64,000 bases of DNA. It comes from Paragordius varius (Eukaryota; Nematomorpha). Below, in pieces: positions 55,801 through 64,000 of the stretch. The notes below the pieces were generated by a model. It was not told the DNA's origin and made no database searches. It worked only from the letters and a program-made list of their open reading frames with translations. Position numbers and translations under genes: made by a program. Each line of letters begins with the position of its first letter. The first letter of the stretch is position 1. Where the stretch lies: assembly GCA_964247055.1 (NCBI GenBank), contig OZ176057.1, forward strand, positions 5,704,001-5,768,000, given 5' to 3'.

Positions 55801-57954
55801 AAAACTGAAGTTATAAGGACAAAACGTAAAAATATAAAGAAATTATTTTTTTTGGTTTTTTTTACAATTATAAAATATATAATTGATTGTGTTAATATTA
55901 CATCGCTTTTTTATACTTTATTGTTTGAAACAATGAGTTAGTTATATTTAAACAAATCAGGATTTAAAAAGTATGGTTGTTTTTAGAAAAGAATATTTGT
56001 CCTTATATATGTTTTGCCCGTATAATATCAAGTTTTATTATATATATACCATTTACACTTCAAATTCACCCTTGAACAATTTTAATTCAGCATGTTAATT
56101 TGTGTTTTTTAAGATTAAAATTTACCTATATTTTTTTATATTGTAAAAAATGAAATATTTAAATTTATATAATACTGAAAATATAATAAACTATGCCATA
56201 AAGATGTATTTCCAATTTATAATGAGTCATAACCTAAAATCTCATATTCAAGGGTTATAATTATTATTTGAGGGTAAATTTAAATTAAGAATGTATTTAA
56301 ATTGTTCGAAGGTAAATTTAAGTTGTTCAAGGGTGAATTTGAATTGTAAATGGTATATATATAATTTAGAGTCTCTTTTTTCTTTTAAGGAAGGACAAAT
56401 TATATCCGGACACCTATGAAGTCTTTAACACTCGCCTGCCTGACCTGACCAGGGTTATTTGACAATGAAATAATAGAAAAAATTGCGTAGTTCGAGGTTC
56501 TAACTTTGACTCGCAAGGTAAGAGTTCGAGGTTTTAACTCTAACTCGCAAGGTAAGAGTTTGAACTCCTTACCTACCTACCTATTATACCATCTTACGCT
56601 GCCTTATTTAATATTGTGTCAATAATTAGCTCTCTTGTTGATTCCACATAATTTTCTGTTCTGATTGCTATCTTCTTAACAATGTTTACTGTAAAAATTG
56701 AAGTTATACGGATAAAATGTTAAAATATAAAGACAAATATTTTTAACTCTAAAAGACAACCCCATACTTTTGATTTTTTTAATAAACTCATTGTTTTAAA
56801 CTACAAAATATTATATAGGATGTATATTGGTATCAATTATGTATATTAGTATTGAAACCCTTTAAATTATATAAGAAAAATTATGGTTAAATTATGCTTG
56901 TCTTTTATTAGATAAAAATATTTGTCTATATATTTTTACATTTTGTCCGTATAATTTTAATTTTTACTGTATTTGATAAAGTTTGAGGCGCTGCTTACAG
57001 ATTAGGTTTTATTACAATCCTTTAAAAAATGTTACTTACTATATTTCCAGTATTTTATACTATCACAATTACCCACATAAGTATTATATAAATAGTTACT
57101 GATTATATAAAATAATATTTTTGGTTTCGCCTGAATAATTTAAATTTTCGTAAAATATATTAAATTGAACAATATATAAATATAAAATTTTCAATATATA
57201 TGGTATAGTTCCTTTTTCAATGAATAGGCTAAGTAACAAAATAATAATATTTTGAGATAAAATAAAATTTTAGTTAAATAAAATTTTAACTGGTGGTATT
57301 TAAATTAGTTTTTTTTCCTTTCATATATAAGATACCACGAAGTCAAGCGGAAACAGGTAAAGGTGCCTATTGGAAACTCGATATCCAATCTGCCCCTGAT
57401 CCAGATCACCTGATTTCTCAAGCTTACATGGATAGGAAAACGCTTTTTGGTAGCCAACAGCAAGAACCTAGTATTAATAATTTGTCTTCTGGAAATATTC
57501 AGAATAATATAAATATAACTCCTTTAAGACCACGTAATTTTTCATCAAAGTATGCCGCAGTTTCAACGTATAATTCAGTCCTTTCCTCTTCAAATCATCA
57601 GAATAATTCGACTACTCATAAAAATTTACAGAATATAAAAGACCACCAACTAGTTAAAAAACAACCTAAAACATGTAAAAAGGGTGAAACAAAAACCCAT
57701 ATTGTGATGAACAATTTGTCATCAAATGGTAAGGACACTTTGAATAAAAATATGCCAGAAAGACAAAATACTTTAACGATGAATTCTGAAATATCGTTAT
57801 TTGATGAAAAATTGGTTGGTCAACATACAAATAATGGTATCATGCAAAATTTTGCCCATTCTTGTTCCGCCGCGGGGTATTTTTACTTTATTTGATTCTT
57901 TTATATTAAACTAAACTTTAAAGTTTTTTAAACTGTGTGTAATGATAAAAGTTA

Positions 57955-57993
<39 letters not shown>

Positions 57994-58193
57994 TTTTTAT
58001 TGTATGTTATGTCAAACAATTGATTGATAATTTGTGTTTTATTAAACAATTTTTAAAATCAAAAATGCAAAAGTATTAAAAATGGCCTTTTTTATGATAG
58101 TTCGCAATTTTTAACCATGAAACTTTTAATAATACCATTTACAGTTTAAATTCACCCTAAAAATAAATTACGTGTTTTCAAACTAATATAACT

Positions 58194-58251
<58 letters not shown>

Positions 58252-58426
58252 TTATGGTATAGTTTATAGTTTTTTCAGTATTATTTTAATTTTGAACAAT
58301 ATTTCATTTAAAAATATAGGTAATTTTTAATTTTTTTAAAAAACATATAATTTTATTTGAGAAGGTTGAATTTGAATTGTTTAAGGATGAATTTGAACTG
58401 TTTAAGTGTGAATTTGAATTCTAAAT

Positions 58427-58464
<38 letters not shown>

Positions 58465-61400
58465 TTCAATTTTAACCCTTATTTAGTTACTATTTTAAAC
58501 TCTTCATTATTTTTTTATACCTATTAATCATATATGATTTATTTTCCATATGTTAAATATTAATAGTACCTACCCAATACCCATTAAAATGGAATCATCG
58601 GAAACTAATCCTTTGATTTCAAATGATCTCACAAAAAATATTTCTACTGCTGCAGGTGAGGATGGCACAAATAATAATCAAAATAATGAAATAAACCTAA
58701 ATTCCAATGTGAATAATATGTTTCCACTAAGCTTTAATTTCCCAAGTTGTGCAAGTTAGTTAGATTTTTTTTTGGTTTTTTTTAATTTATTATTAAAGAT
58801 TTTTGATTGAAAAGTAAGTAGTTTACTAATTTTTGTAAATTTTTTGTCAAAACGCCCGTATAATTTGGAAAAATAAGGGTCAAGATATGAAAATTGAAAA
58901 TTCTGAAAAAAGTTTTCCATCATTTTAAAAAATAGATAGCTTATTTTTACCTTCATACCATTTACATTTCAAATTCACCCTTGAACAATTTAAATTCACC
59001 CTTAAACAATTCAAATTGACCCTAACAATAAATTATATGTTTTCGGGCAGCTAATATAATTTATCATTCATATGGAATATATTTTAATGGCATAGTTTAG
59101 ATATTAAAAAATATAAGTAATTTTTAATTTTAAACAACTTTAAATTATTTTAGGGTAAATTTGAATTGTTCGAGGGTGAATTTGATTGTTTAAGGGTTAA
59201 TTTGAACTGTGTAAATGGTTTAAAATTAGGAGATATATGAATTAACCTAGATTTATTTTACATCAATATTAATCGACAATGTAAATATTAAGAAGTATAA
59301 GGTTTAACTAAAGATAATCGTTTTTTGTTATAGCTTGTTTAATTATACTTATACTTTCATTTTACGTATAAAGCTAATTATCTATAATTTTTAAATAATT
59401 TATGTGGCTAAAACAATATACAGTTTTGTATTTTTCAACGACAATTAAAAATTATATTATAACAAAGACAATCTTTTTTAAAGGGTAATAATGTTTGCAA
59501 AATTAATAATTGTGTCTTTATCCATTTATGTTATCTTTCTTTATTCAATGTCCACATCAATAAGGTTACATAATGATTATACAAAATTTTGGAGGTTTTA
59601 GAAATTTCCTAATATTTATTTTTGAATGAAATATGCGCATTAACCAAAAAATAAAATAATTTGGATGATAATTAAGTTGTGGATGGATAATTTTAGGATT
59701 CCATATTCGGAATTTTATATCCATGAAGTAGCTTCCTCCACAAATTACGATCTTTACATTGTTCTGTGGAAAGGCTACGTTGATTCAAGTCCATTTTTAT
59801 ATTATCATTATAAGAAAAGAGTGGTCGTCCCTTTCTTCTATTGCCATCAACATTAATGTTTTCAACAGTTTTTAACGGATGGGTGGCGTCTCTTCTCTGA
59901 GTATGACCGTATAGACGCAATCTGTTAGTTTGAATTATATAATCGATTTTATCGTTTTCTTTAATGAAAATTGGTATTTCTGGTGTACGAAAGCAGCTTT
60001 TGAGTATTCGATTCTCACTGGTTAGGAGTTTTGTTTGATTTGTTTTGTTTAATGCCCAGGTTTCAGAACCATAGGTAAGAGCAGGTCTTATTCCTGCCTT
60101 GTAAAGATACCATTTATTACGATTGTTAACATGTTTGTTTTGGAAAACATATTTTAATTGATTATATTTTATCCAACCTTGTTGTATTCTTCTTTTGATA
60201 GCCTTTTGTGGGCTTCCCTGAGATGATATGACATCTCCTAGGTATACGAAGGAGTCAACCAATTCGATGTCATGTCCATCAATGTTAAGTAGCTTTGGTC
60301 GATTAAGATTTTTATTGCTTGGGTTTAAGCAATTTAGGCATTTAAAATTTATTACATTTGTTAACTTGTCTTTTATTTTAGAGCACTTTTTGTGTACCCA
60401 CAATTGACATGATATGCATTTAATGGAATTTGAACGTACTTCCTTACTGCAAATGGAACAGGGGTATCTAGGTGTTTCACTTTCACCCGTTATCATTATT
60501 TTTGTTTTTGTGGCGTTTATGATCATTCCATATTGTTCAAGGCATTTCTTCCACTTGGAATATGTATTTACCAGTTGATCCCATGATCGTGTCGTTATCA
60601 CGAGGTCGTCGGCAAATAACATTTCCCAAGGGCATTCAGTTCTTATGTCTTGCGTTGCCGCATCCATTATAGTTATAAAAAGGAGTGGACTTAGGACTGA
60701 ACCCTGATGTAGTCCAGCGTTTGTTGGGAAATTGTTTGTATTGCCAATATTGGTTCTAACGTTGGTTGTTGTATTTTTATAGAGTAGTAATAAAATTTGT
60801 ATAGTATGTTCTTCTATTCCCTTTTTACGTAGTGCCCATTGAATTGTGGAGCGTGGTATTTGGTCAAACGCACGTTCCAGATCTACAAAGACATGGTATA
60901 GCTTTTGTTTCTTTTCCAGATATTTTTCTTGTAAGCGTCTTAGGATGAACAAGGGATCAATTGTGCTACTGTTTGGACGGAATGCAAACTGATTCGAATC
61001 TAAGCTTATAAGTTTTCTCAGCCTGTTTTCTAAAATATTTTCGAATATTTTCAGTGTGTGTTCTAGAAGTTTTAAAGGTCGGTAGGACGATGTTTTTAAA
61101 CGATCACCTTTATTTTTATAAATGGGGATTATTATGCTGTTCTTCCAATCGTTGGGAGTTTGGTTTGTAATTATTATTTGGTTAAAGAGTTTTGTTAGAT
61201 ATTCTGCAGTGTTTGTGATGGGTCGAATGAGGTCGACTGAAAGGCTGCTTGGGCCTGGAGCTTTGTTACTTTTTAATTTATTGATTGCAGTTGTGACCTC
61301 ATCTATGGTGATTTCTTGTATGGGACCAGCTACTGGTGAAACCATGCTAATTTGTTTGGTCGGGTTTACTTGGTTGAGTTGTTTTTCTAAGTTCGTTTTC

Positions 61401-62560
61401 CAAATTTCTTTGACTTTCGAGGGATTCGTTATTATATTATCATTATCATCTTTAATACATTTTATGGTTTTAACATCTTTATTACTATTGTTAAGGTTTT
61501 TGAGTCTTTTAAAAATCGATTGGTTTTTAAAGTCTTTTTCTAAACTTTCAGCGATTTTAATGGATTTTGTTGTATCTTTAAATTACTTTTAACAGATAAT
61601 AGTAATAACTCAAATATGGCTGCCATCGCTGCCTATACCCTTTTGACGTCTTCATTAACTCAACAATTTCAACAACAAAATACAAGTGGTAATTTTAACA
61701 ATAATGCGACTTTGATTGACAATTCCGGTATTGGTCTTTTAATGAGCTCTGCAGAAGGTGGTCACCCCAACAATCAAATAGATCGCGACACTTTTTTAGC
61801 TAACAAAAGTCATTCTCTCCCCCAAGCTTATGTGGATGAAAATGGTTGTTTAAACTTAAAAAAGGAATATGAAAATGATCTTATCATGATGAATTTTGTA
61901 TCAGGTATAAAAACTAACTAACAATAATATGATTTTTGCGCTTTAAATAATATATATATATCTATATATCCATTTTGTTTAGGTATAAAAGAATCTCATC
62001 ATTCAGCACCACCTTATACTTCAAATTTTTCGGCGAGTCTTGCTTTAGTAGATGATAAGGAGGGAGGTAGGCAAATTTTTTTTCCACAATCTCAATTGTC
62101 TTCATCTTCCAACAACAATACTTATATTCTCCAACAAGGAACATCCAATGTTCCAATAAATAATACTTTTAGAAACACCCATGTAAACGAGGACAATATT
62201 AATAATGTGAATATGTCAGCTGCGAGCAATATTAATTGGTCAATTAATGATGCATCACCGAATCTTTTGGATTCAAATGGTTTTCTTACTACTACTTCGT
62301 ACAGCACTAATCAGGAGGGAAATTGTATTGCAACAAAAAATAATGTTGATGATAATTTAACAACCATAGCTGCTATGCCTATGTGCGACGTCAACGATAA
62401 GAATACCAAAAGCACTGAGTTGAGTGAAGAAAAGGGTGAAAACGGCGGAGATGAATCTACCGATTGCTATTTGGATGATGCCACGTTAATGGCAACCAAT
62501 TTGTTCCCAGAAACGAATCCCTTTAAACAAGCGCTTATGAAACAAATGGTTCGACGTTAA
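51450..62560 (+). CDS. FOXK: FOXK-type transcription factor (FHA plus forkhead), eight exons, 1242 aa predicted
   Basis: Exons 51450-51778, 52312-53261, 53461-53629, 54673-55333, 57332-57876, 58567-58754, 61596-61904 and 61983-62560 (TAA). All joins are in phase and total 3729 nt, exactly 1243 codons. The FHA domain (~10-135, exons 1-2) shows VGRRSNNHF, NFVSRTHLE and GKNGVFIND, the phosphothreonine-binding signature residues. The forkhead domain (~603-725, exons 4-5) shows KKPPFSYAQLIVQ, GWQNSVRHNLSLNRYF and IPRSQAETGKGAYWKLD. FHA plus forkhead defines FOXK, a nuclear repressor/activator family. Between and after the domains are long Asn/Ser-rich tracts, making it about twice vertebrate length. 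A ~42-residue insert interrupts the forkhead domain. The start is the first ATG before the FHA domain. Intron 6 carries an antisense LINE; introns 3, 4 and 6 carry MITEs. Confidence 0.93.
53920..54623. mobile_element. MITE-C copy with a greatly expanded right arm (~500 bp), FOXK intron 3
   Basis: The left arm TACCATTTGCAATTTAAATT has one unit; the right arm holds about 22 degenerate GGGTGAATTTGAATTGTTTA units and ends CTGTAAATGG. An unrelated ~40-bp segment (TCAAAATTTAGATCAAGAAA) interrupts the array near 54475. The plus-strand frames here are minisatellite read as protein, apart from exon 4, which starts at 54673. Confidence 0.8.
54673..55333 (+). CDS. FOXK: FOXK exon 4: most of the forkhead domain, with an insert
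   Basis: After GTGTTCAG the exon reads KEYQKELRNDSAISSI, an Asn/Ser-rich linker, then YKKPPFSYAQLIVQVLHESP and YEALQAKYPYFA (helices 1-2). It then has a ~42-residue polar insert (HLSLASDEIT to MNEKR) where other forkheads have about five residues, and resumes at GWQNSVRHNLSLNRYFVK (recognition helix). Donor AAG|GTAAGT. The insert keeps the frame, and I see no convincing GT-AG pair inside it. Confidence 0.9.
55320..55660 (+). repeat. FOXK exon 4 tail plus donor duplicated in tandem (~153-bp unit)
   Basis: The real boundary TTTGTTAAG|GTAAGTTTA at 55334 recurs at 55487 (TTTTGTTAAG|GTAAGTTTAG). Both are followed by TTTACTTTTTACTTTTTTGA, AAAGTTTAAAACGCTTTAAC and an AGAATGAT block. A further start (TATTAACCGCG) appears near 55640. 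Confidence 0.8.
55798..56040. mobile_element. MITE-A copy in FOXK intron 4
   Basis: AGTAAAAACTGAAGTTATAA at the left, inside a (TA)n run; AAAGTATGGTTGTTTTTAG and TTTTGCCCGTATAATATCAA at the right. Confidence 0.65.
56048..56355. mobile_element. MITE-C copy in FOXK intron 4
   Basis: TACCATTTACACTTCAAATT at the left; GGGTGAATTTGAATTGTAAA then TGGTA at the right. Short arms of about one and three units. It inserted right beside the MITE-A. Confidence 0.7.
56380..56640. repeat. Locally duplicated, less AT-rich patch in FOXK intron 4
   Basis: A ~38-bp direct repeat: GAGGTTCTAACTTTGACTCG then CAAGGTAAGAGTTCGAGG, and again with TTTTAACTCTAACTCG and CAAGGTAAGAGTTTGA. The TTCGAGG block resembles an RNA polymerase III B box, so a SINE piece is possible; no clear A box or cloverleaf was found. 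Confidence 0.4.
56686..56971. mobile_element. MITE-A copy in FOXK intron 4
   Basis: TACTGTAAAAATTGAAGTTA then TACGGATAAAATG at the left; TTTTGTCCGTATAATTTTAA and TTTTTACTGTA at the right. Confidence 0.7.
57332..57876 (+). CDS. FOXK: FOXK exon 5: end of the forkhead domain and Asn-rich linker
   Basis: Begins IPRSQAETGKGAYWKLD (wing 1 region) after TATATAAG; continues PDHLISQAYMDRKTLFG, the FOXK-like wing 2 and basic end, then low-complexity sequence. It ends GCGGG|GTATTT and joins exon 6 as Gly-Thr-Tyr. Confidence 0.88.
58133..58430. mobile_element. MITE-C copy in FOXK intron 5, with a long (TA)n run
   Basis: TACCATTTACAGTTTAAATT at the left; TTGAATTCTAAATGGTA at the right. The core contains an expanded (TA)n tract near 58196-58250, and another (TA)n tract flanks the right end. 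Confidence 0.7.
58956..59219. mobile_element. MITE-C copy in FOXK intron 6
   Basis: TACCATTTACATTTCAAATT at the left; GAACTGTGTAAATGG at the right. The arms have two to three units each, and the core is shortened. Confidence 0.7.
59650..61582 (-). mobile_element. 5'-truncated LINE, antisense in FOXK intron 6
   Basis: One uninterrupted minus-strand frame (61582-59693, 629 codons) contains the reverse transcriptase core: VFVDLERAFDQIP, GLHQGSVLSPLLF and MLFADDL. A PHD-like zinc finger follows (CSICSKEV, CISCQLWVHKKCS, FKCLNC), then a YLGDVIS/QGWIKYNQL-type C-terminal region (SFVYLGDVIS, GSETWALNK, GRPLFSYNDN). The endonuclease part is absent, the usual 5' truncation of LINE copies. RTs with this finger between palm and C-terminus are common in invertebrate non-LTR elements. 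The 5' edge lies ~13 bp from the FOXK exon 7 acceptor. The 3' end is uncertain, and no poly(A) tail is obvious. The open frame suggests a young insertion. Confidence 0.85.
59693..61345 (-). CDS. LINE reverse transcriptase fragment with PHD-like finger
   Basis: Counted from the first ATG (550 aa): the RT fingers and palm start at KSNKAPGPSSLSVDLI (~25-40), FADD at ~244-247, the PHD-like Cys/His finger at ~295-346 and the C-terminal domain to ~550. The frame continues upstream without a stop to 61582, so this ATG is probably internal to a longer protein. It is not part of FOXK. Confidence 0.8.
   Translation of the reverse strand: MVSPVAGPIQEITIDEVTTAINKLKSNKAPGPSSLSVDLIRPITNTAEYLTKLFNQIIITNQTPNDWKNSIIIPIYKNKGDRLKTSSYRPLKLLEHTLKIFENILENRLRKLISLDSNQFAFRPNSSTIDPLFILRRLQEKYLEKKQKLYHVFVDLERAFDQIPRSTIQWALRKKGIEEHTIQILLLLYKNTTTNVRTNIGNTNNFPTNAGLHQGSVLSPLLFITIMDAATQDIRTECPWEMLFADDLVITTRSWDQLVNTYSKWKKCLEQYGMIINATKTKIMITGESETPRYPCSICSKEVRSNSIKCISCQLWVHKKCSKIKDKLTNVINFKCLNCLNPSNKNLNRPKLLNIDGHDIELVDSFVYLGDVISSQGSPQKAIKRRIQQGWIKYNQLKYVFQNKHVNNRNKWYLYKAGIRPALTYGSETWALNKTNQTKLLTSENRILKSCFRTPEIPIFIKENDKIDYIIQTNRLRLYGHTQRRDATHPLKTVENINVDGNRRKGRPLFSYNDNIKMDLNQRSLSTEQCKDRNLWRKLLHGYKIPNMES
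61983..62560 (+). CDS. FOXK: FOXK exon 8: C-terminal tail
   Basis: Starts after TTTGTTTAG with GIKESHHSAPPYTSNF, continues Ser/Asn-rich, with an acidic patch near the end (EEKGENGGDESTDCYLDDAT), and ends NPFKQALMKQMVRR and TAA. The intron before it is only 78 bp. Confidence 0.85.
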
Positions 62561-64000
62561 AACCTAAAAAACGAAACTCTTGAAACCATATACTCGCTCT
62601 AAAATATAGAGTTAGTTATGGCTTAAATCGTGCCCAAAGTTAAACTTGTCAGTTTAATTTTCGACACTCTTTTAAGCCTAACGACAAGTCGATATCATGG
62701 GATACTCTGTTTGATAAAAATTAGTTAATGCACATTTTAACCCAAAACTTATATACAGATTTAATCAAACTTAATTTAGTGCCAATATATGAACAAGTTT
62801 ATACGACTTATATTTAAAACTTATTGTAATTACGAAATATTTTTATCGAATTCGTCAGAATTAAGATTATAGTTTTTAATTATGAATTATATCATGCACA
62901 TTTTTCCTTACATATAGTAAATTTTGACCTTTTTAATTAGTTATTTAAATTATTAGCCAATATGTTTTACTTCTAATGCGCGGGCATTTTCCTACTTTTA
63001 CTTATTAGTTTAAAGAAATTTTCTAATTCTTATGTAAAATTTTTATATGAATTTCAATAAACGAAATCTCAGCATGTTAGTTTTTATCATATTCTTAGCA
63101 TATCAATCACTGTTTTCTAAATTATATTTACTCATTAATATATATATGTATATGATTATATTTACCATAGTTTATACAATAATGGAATTATGTGTACGTA
63201 TATACAGCAACTTATATTTTACTGTTTTATAAATACATATTTATTTATTTGGTTATTTAACTATATCGCAATTAACTAAATGATTTTTTAGTAAAATTCC
63301 AATTATGTATAATTTTTATGTTGGATTATTCATTGATATTTATGTTATTGATTTAACAATCAAGAAATCCATAACGCCGAATAGGAGTTAAAATTTTTAT
63401 TAAGGCAAACCGTATAAAACCTAAATACAAATGTATTATTGGCAATTTATCTTGGAGTTTTACATAAAATTATTTTGTAGTATTTTTAATTAGTTACAGT
63501 AAAAATTGAAATTATACGGAGAAAACGTAAAAATATAAAGACAAATATTTTTTTATAAAAGACAATCATGCTAAAAATGAATTATTTTAATATATGTGAT
63601 TGTTCTGCAAATTGTATGATAAATTGTGACCAATAAACATCTCCATCTCATACTTTATAGTTTAAAACACTAAATATTTGAAAAATTAAGTTTCAAAAAG
63701 TATGGTAGCCTTTGAAATAAAATAGTTGTCTATATATTTTTAAGTTTTGTCCGTGTAATTACAGTTTTTACTGTATATAAATGATATATGATTTTGGATA
63801 TAAATATTTATAATTCCTAGCCGACCTAAAATATAACCATAAATTTTGTCTTGACTGCGAAATACTTTTTAAGTAACACCAACTGTTTTGATTTACGCAG
63901 TGCACACAAAAAATATCCTAATGATATATTTATATTTTGATGAGTTATTTTATTTTCATGGTGCTTTTGGTTTTGGGCTTAGCGGGTGGTATAGGAATAT
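62561..64000. other. FOXK 3' flank
   Basis: Probable 3' UTR and intergenic DNA, with a candidate polyadenylation signal AATAAA at 63056-63061. No gene seen up to the window end apart from the MITE-A. Confidence 0.45.
63495..63775. mobile_element. MITE-A copy, complete (281 bp), the clearest example
   Basis: TACAGTAAAAATTGAAATTA then TACGGAGAAAACG at the left; AGTTTTGTCCGTGTAATTAC then AGTTTTTACTGTA at the right. Flanking TA on both sides fits a TA target duplication, as in Tc1/mariner-type elements. No coding capacity. Confidence 0.8.

Noticed and set aside
56460-56580. tRNA gene
   Set aside because: A B-box-like TTCGAGG occurs, but no A box, anticodon arm or acceptor stem pairing could be drawn.
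61122-61592. 156-aa plus-strand frame in the LINE
   Set aside because: Antisense shadow of the LINE reverse transcriptase frame; hydrophobic by composition only.

Overview
This is AT-rich nuclear DNA (about three quarters A+T or more by eye) from an invertebrate animal. It has multi-exon genes with GT-AG introns, many short inverted-repeat transposons, a LINE fragment, and animal genes (a FOXK-type FHA plus forkhead protein, a zinc-type ALAD, a TMF1 C-terminus). A flatworm or another AT-rich invertebrate would fit; the species cannot be fixed from the sequence alone.

Layout. 1-5279 (+): the last three exons of a TMF1-like Golgi golgin. 5280-7619: intergenic, with MITEs. 7620-24545: four tandem units of 3-5 kb carrying an unrecognised gene pair, called here gene A (two exons, ~228-235 aa) and gene B (~53 aa). 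Unit 2 has lost the first half of gene A, and unit 4's gene A carries a stop and has lost its TATA box. 25209-43366 (-): a seven-exon ALAD (porphobilinogen synthase) gene predicted at 686 aa, twice the normal length, with long introns made of tandem repeats. 43367-51449: intergenic, with MITEs and old repeats. 51450-62560 (+): an eight-exon FOXK gene, 1242 aa predicted, whose intron 6 holds an antisense LINE. 62561-64000: 3' flank with one MITE.

The most striking observation is a recurring pattern. In three unrelated genes, intron repeat arrays are built from copies of a host exon-intron junction. In ALAD intron 4 about 26 copies of the exon 4 tail plus 5' splice site are arrayed; in ALAD intron 6 about 17 copies of the exon 6 tail plus splice site; in ALAD intron 3 several copies of the acceptor plus the start of exon 4; in the TMF1 intron three extra copies of exon tail plus donor; in FOXK intron 4 one extra copy. 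Several intron 4 copies are still open in the parental frame, with matching phase-1 ends, so they could act as cassette exons that would lengthen a Ser/Asn-rich insert next to the ALAD active-site lid.

MITE families (names used only here): MITE-A, ~280 bp, mariner-like ends and TA targets; MITE-B, ~580 bp; MITE-C, ~300 bp, whose inverted ends are ~21-bp minisatellites that expand independently; MITE-D, ~115-bp hairpins; MITE-E, one ~195-bp hairpin. A ~140-bp repeat called R5 lies in the gene A/B units and upstream of FOXK. No RNA gene, virus-like element or CRISPR array was recognised. All exon joins were worked out by hand from splice signals and reading phase; there is no transcript evidence.
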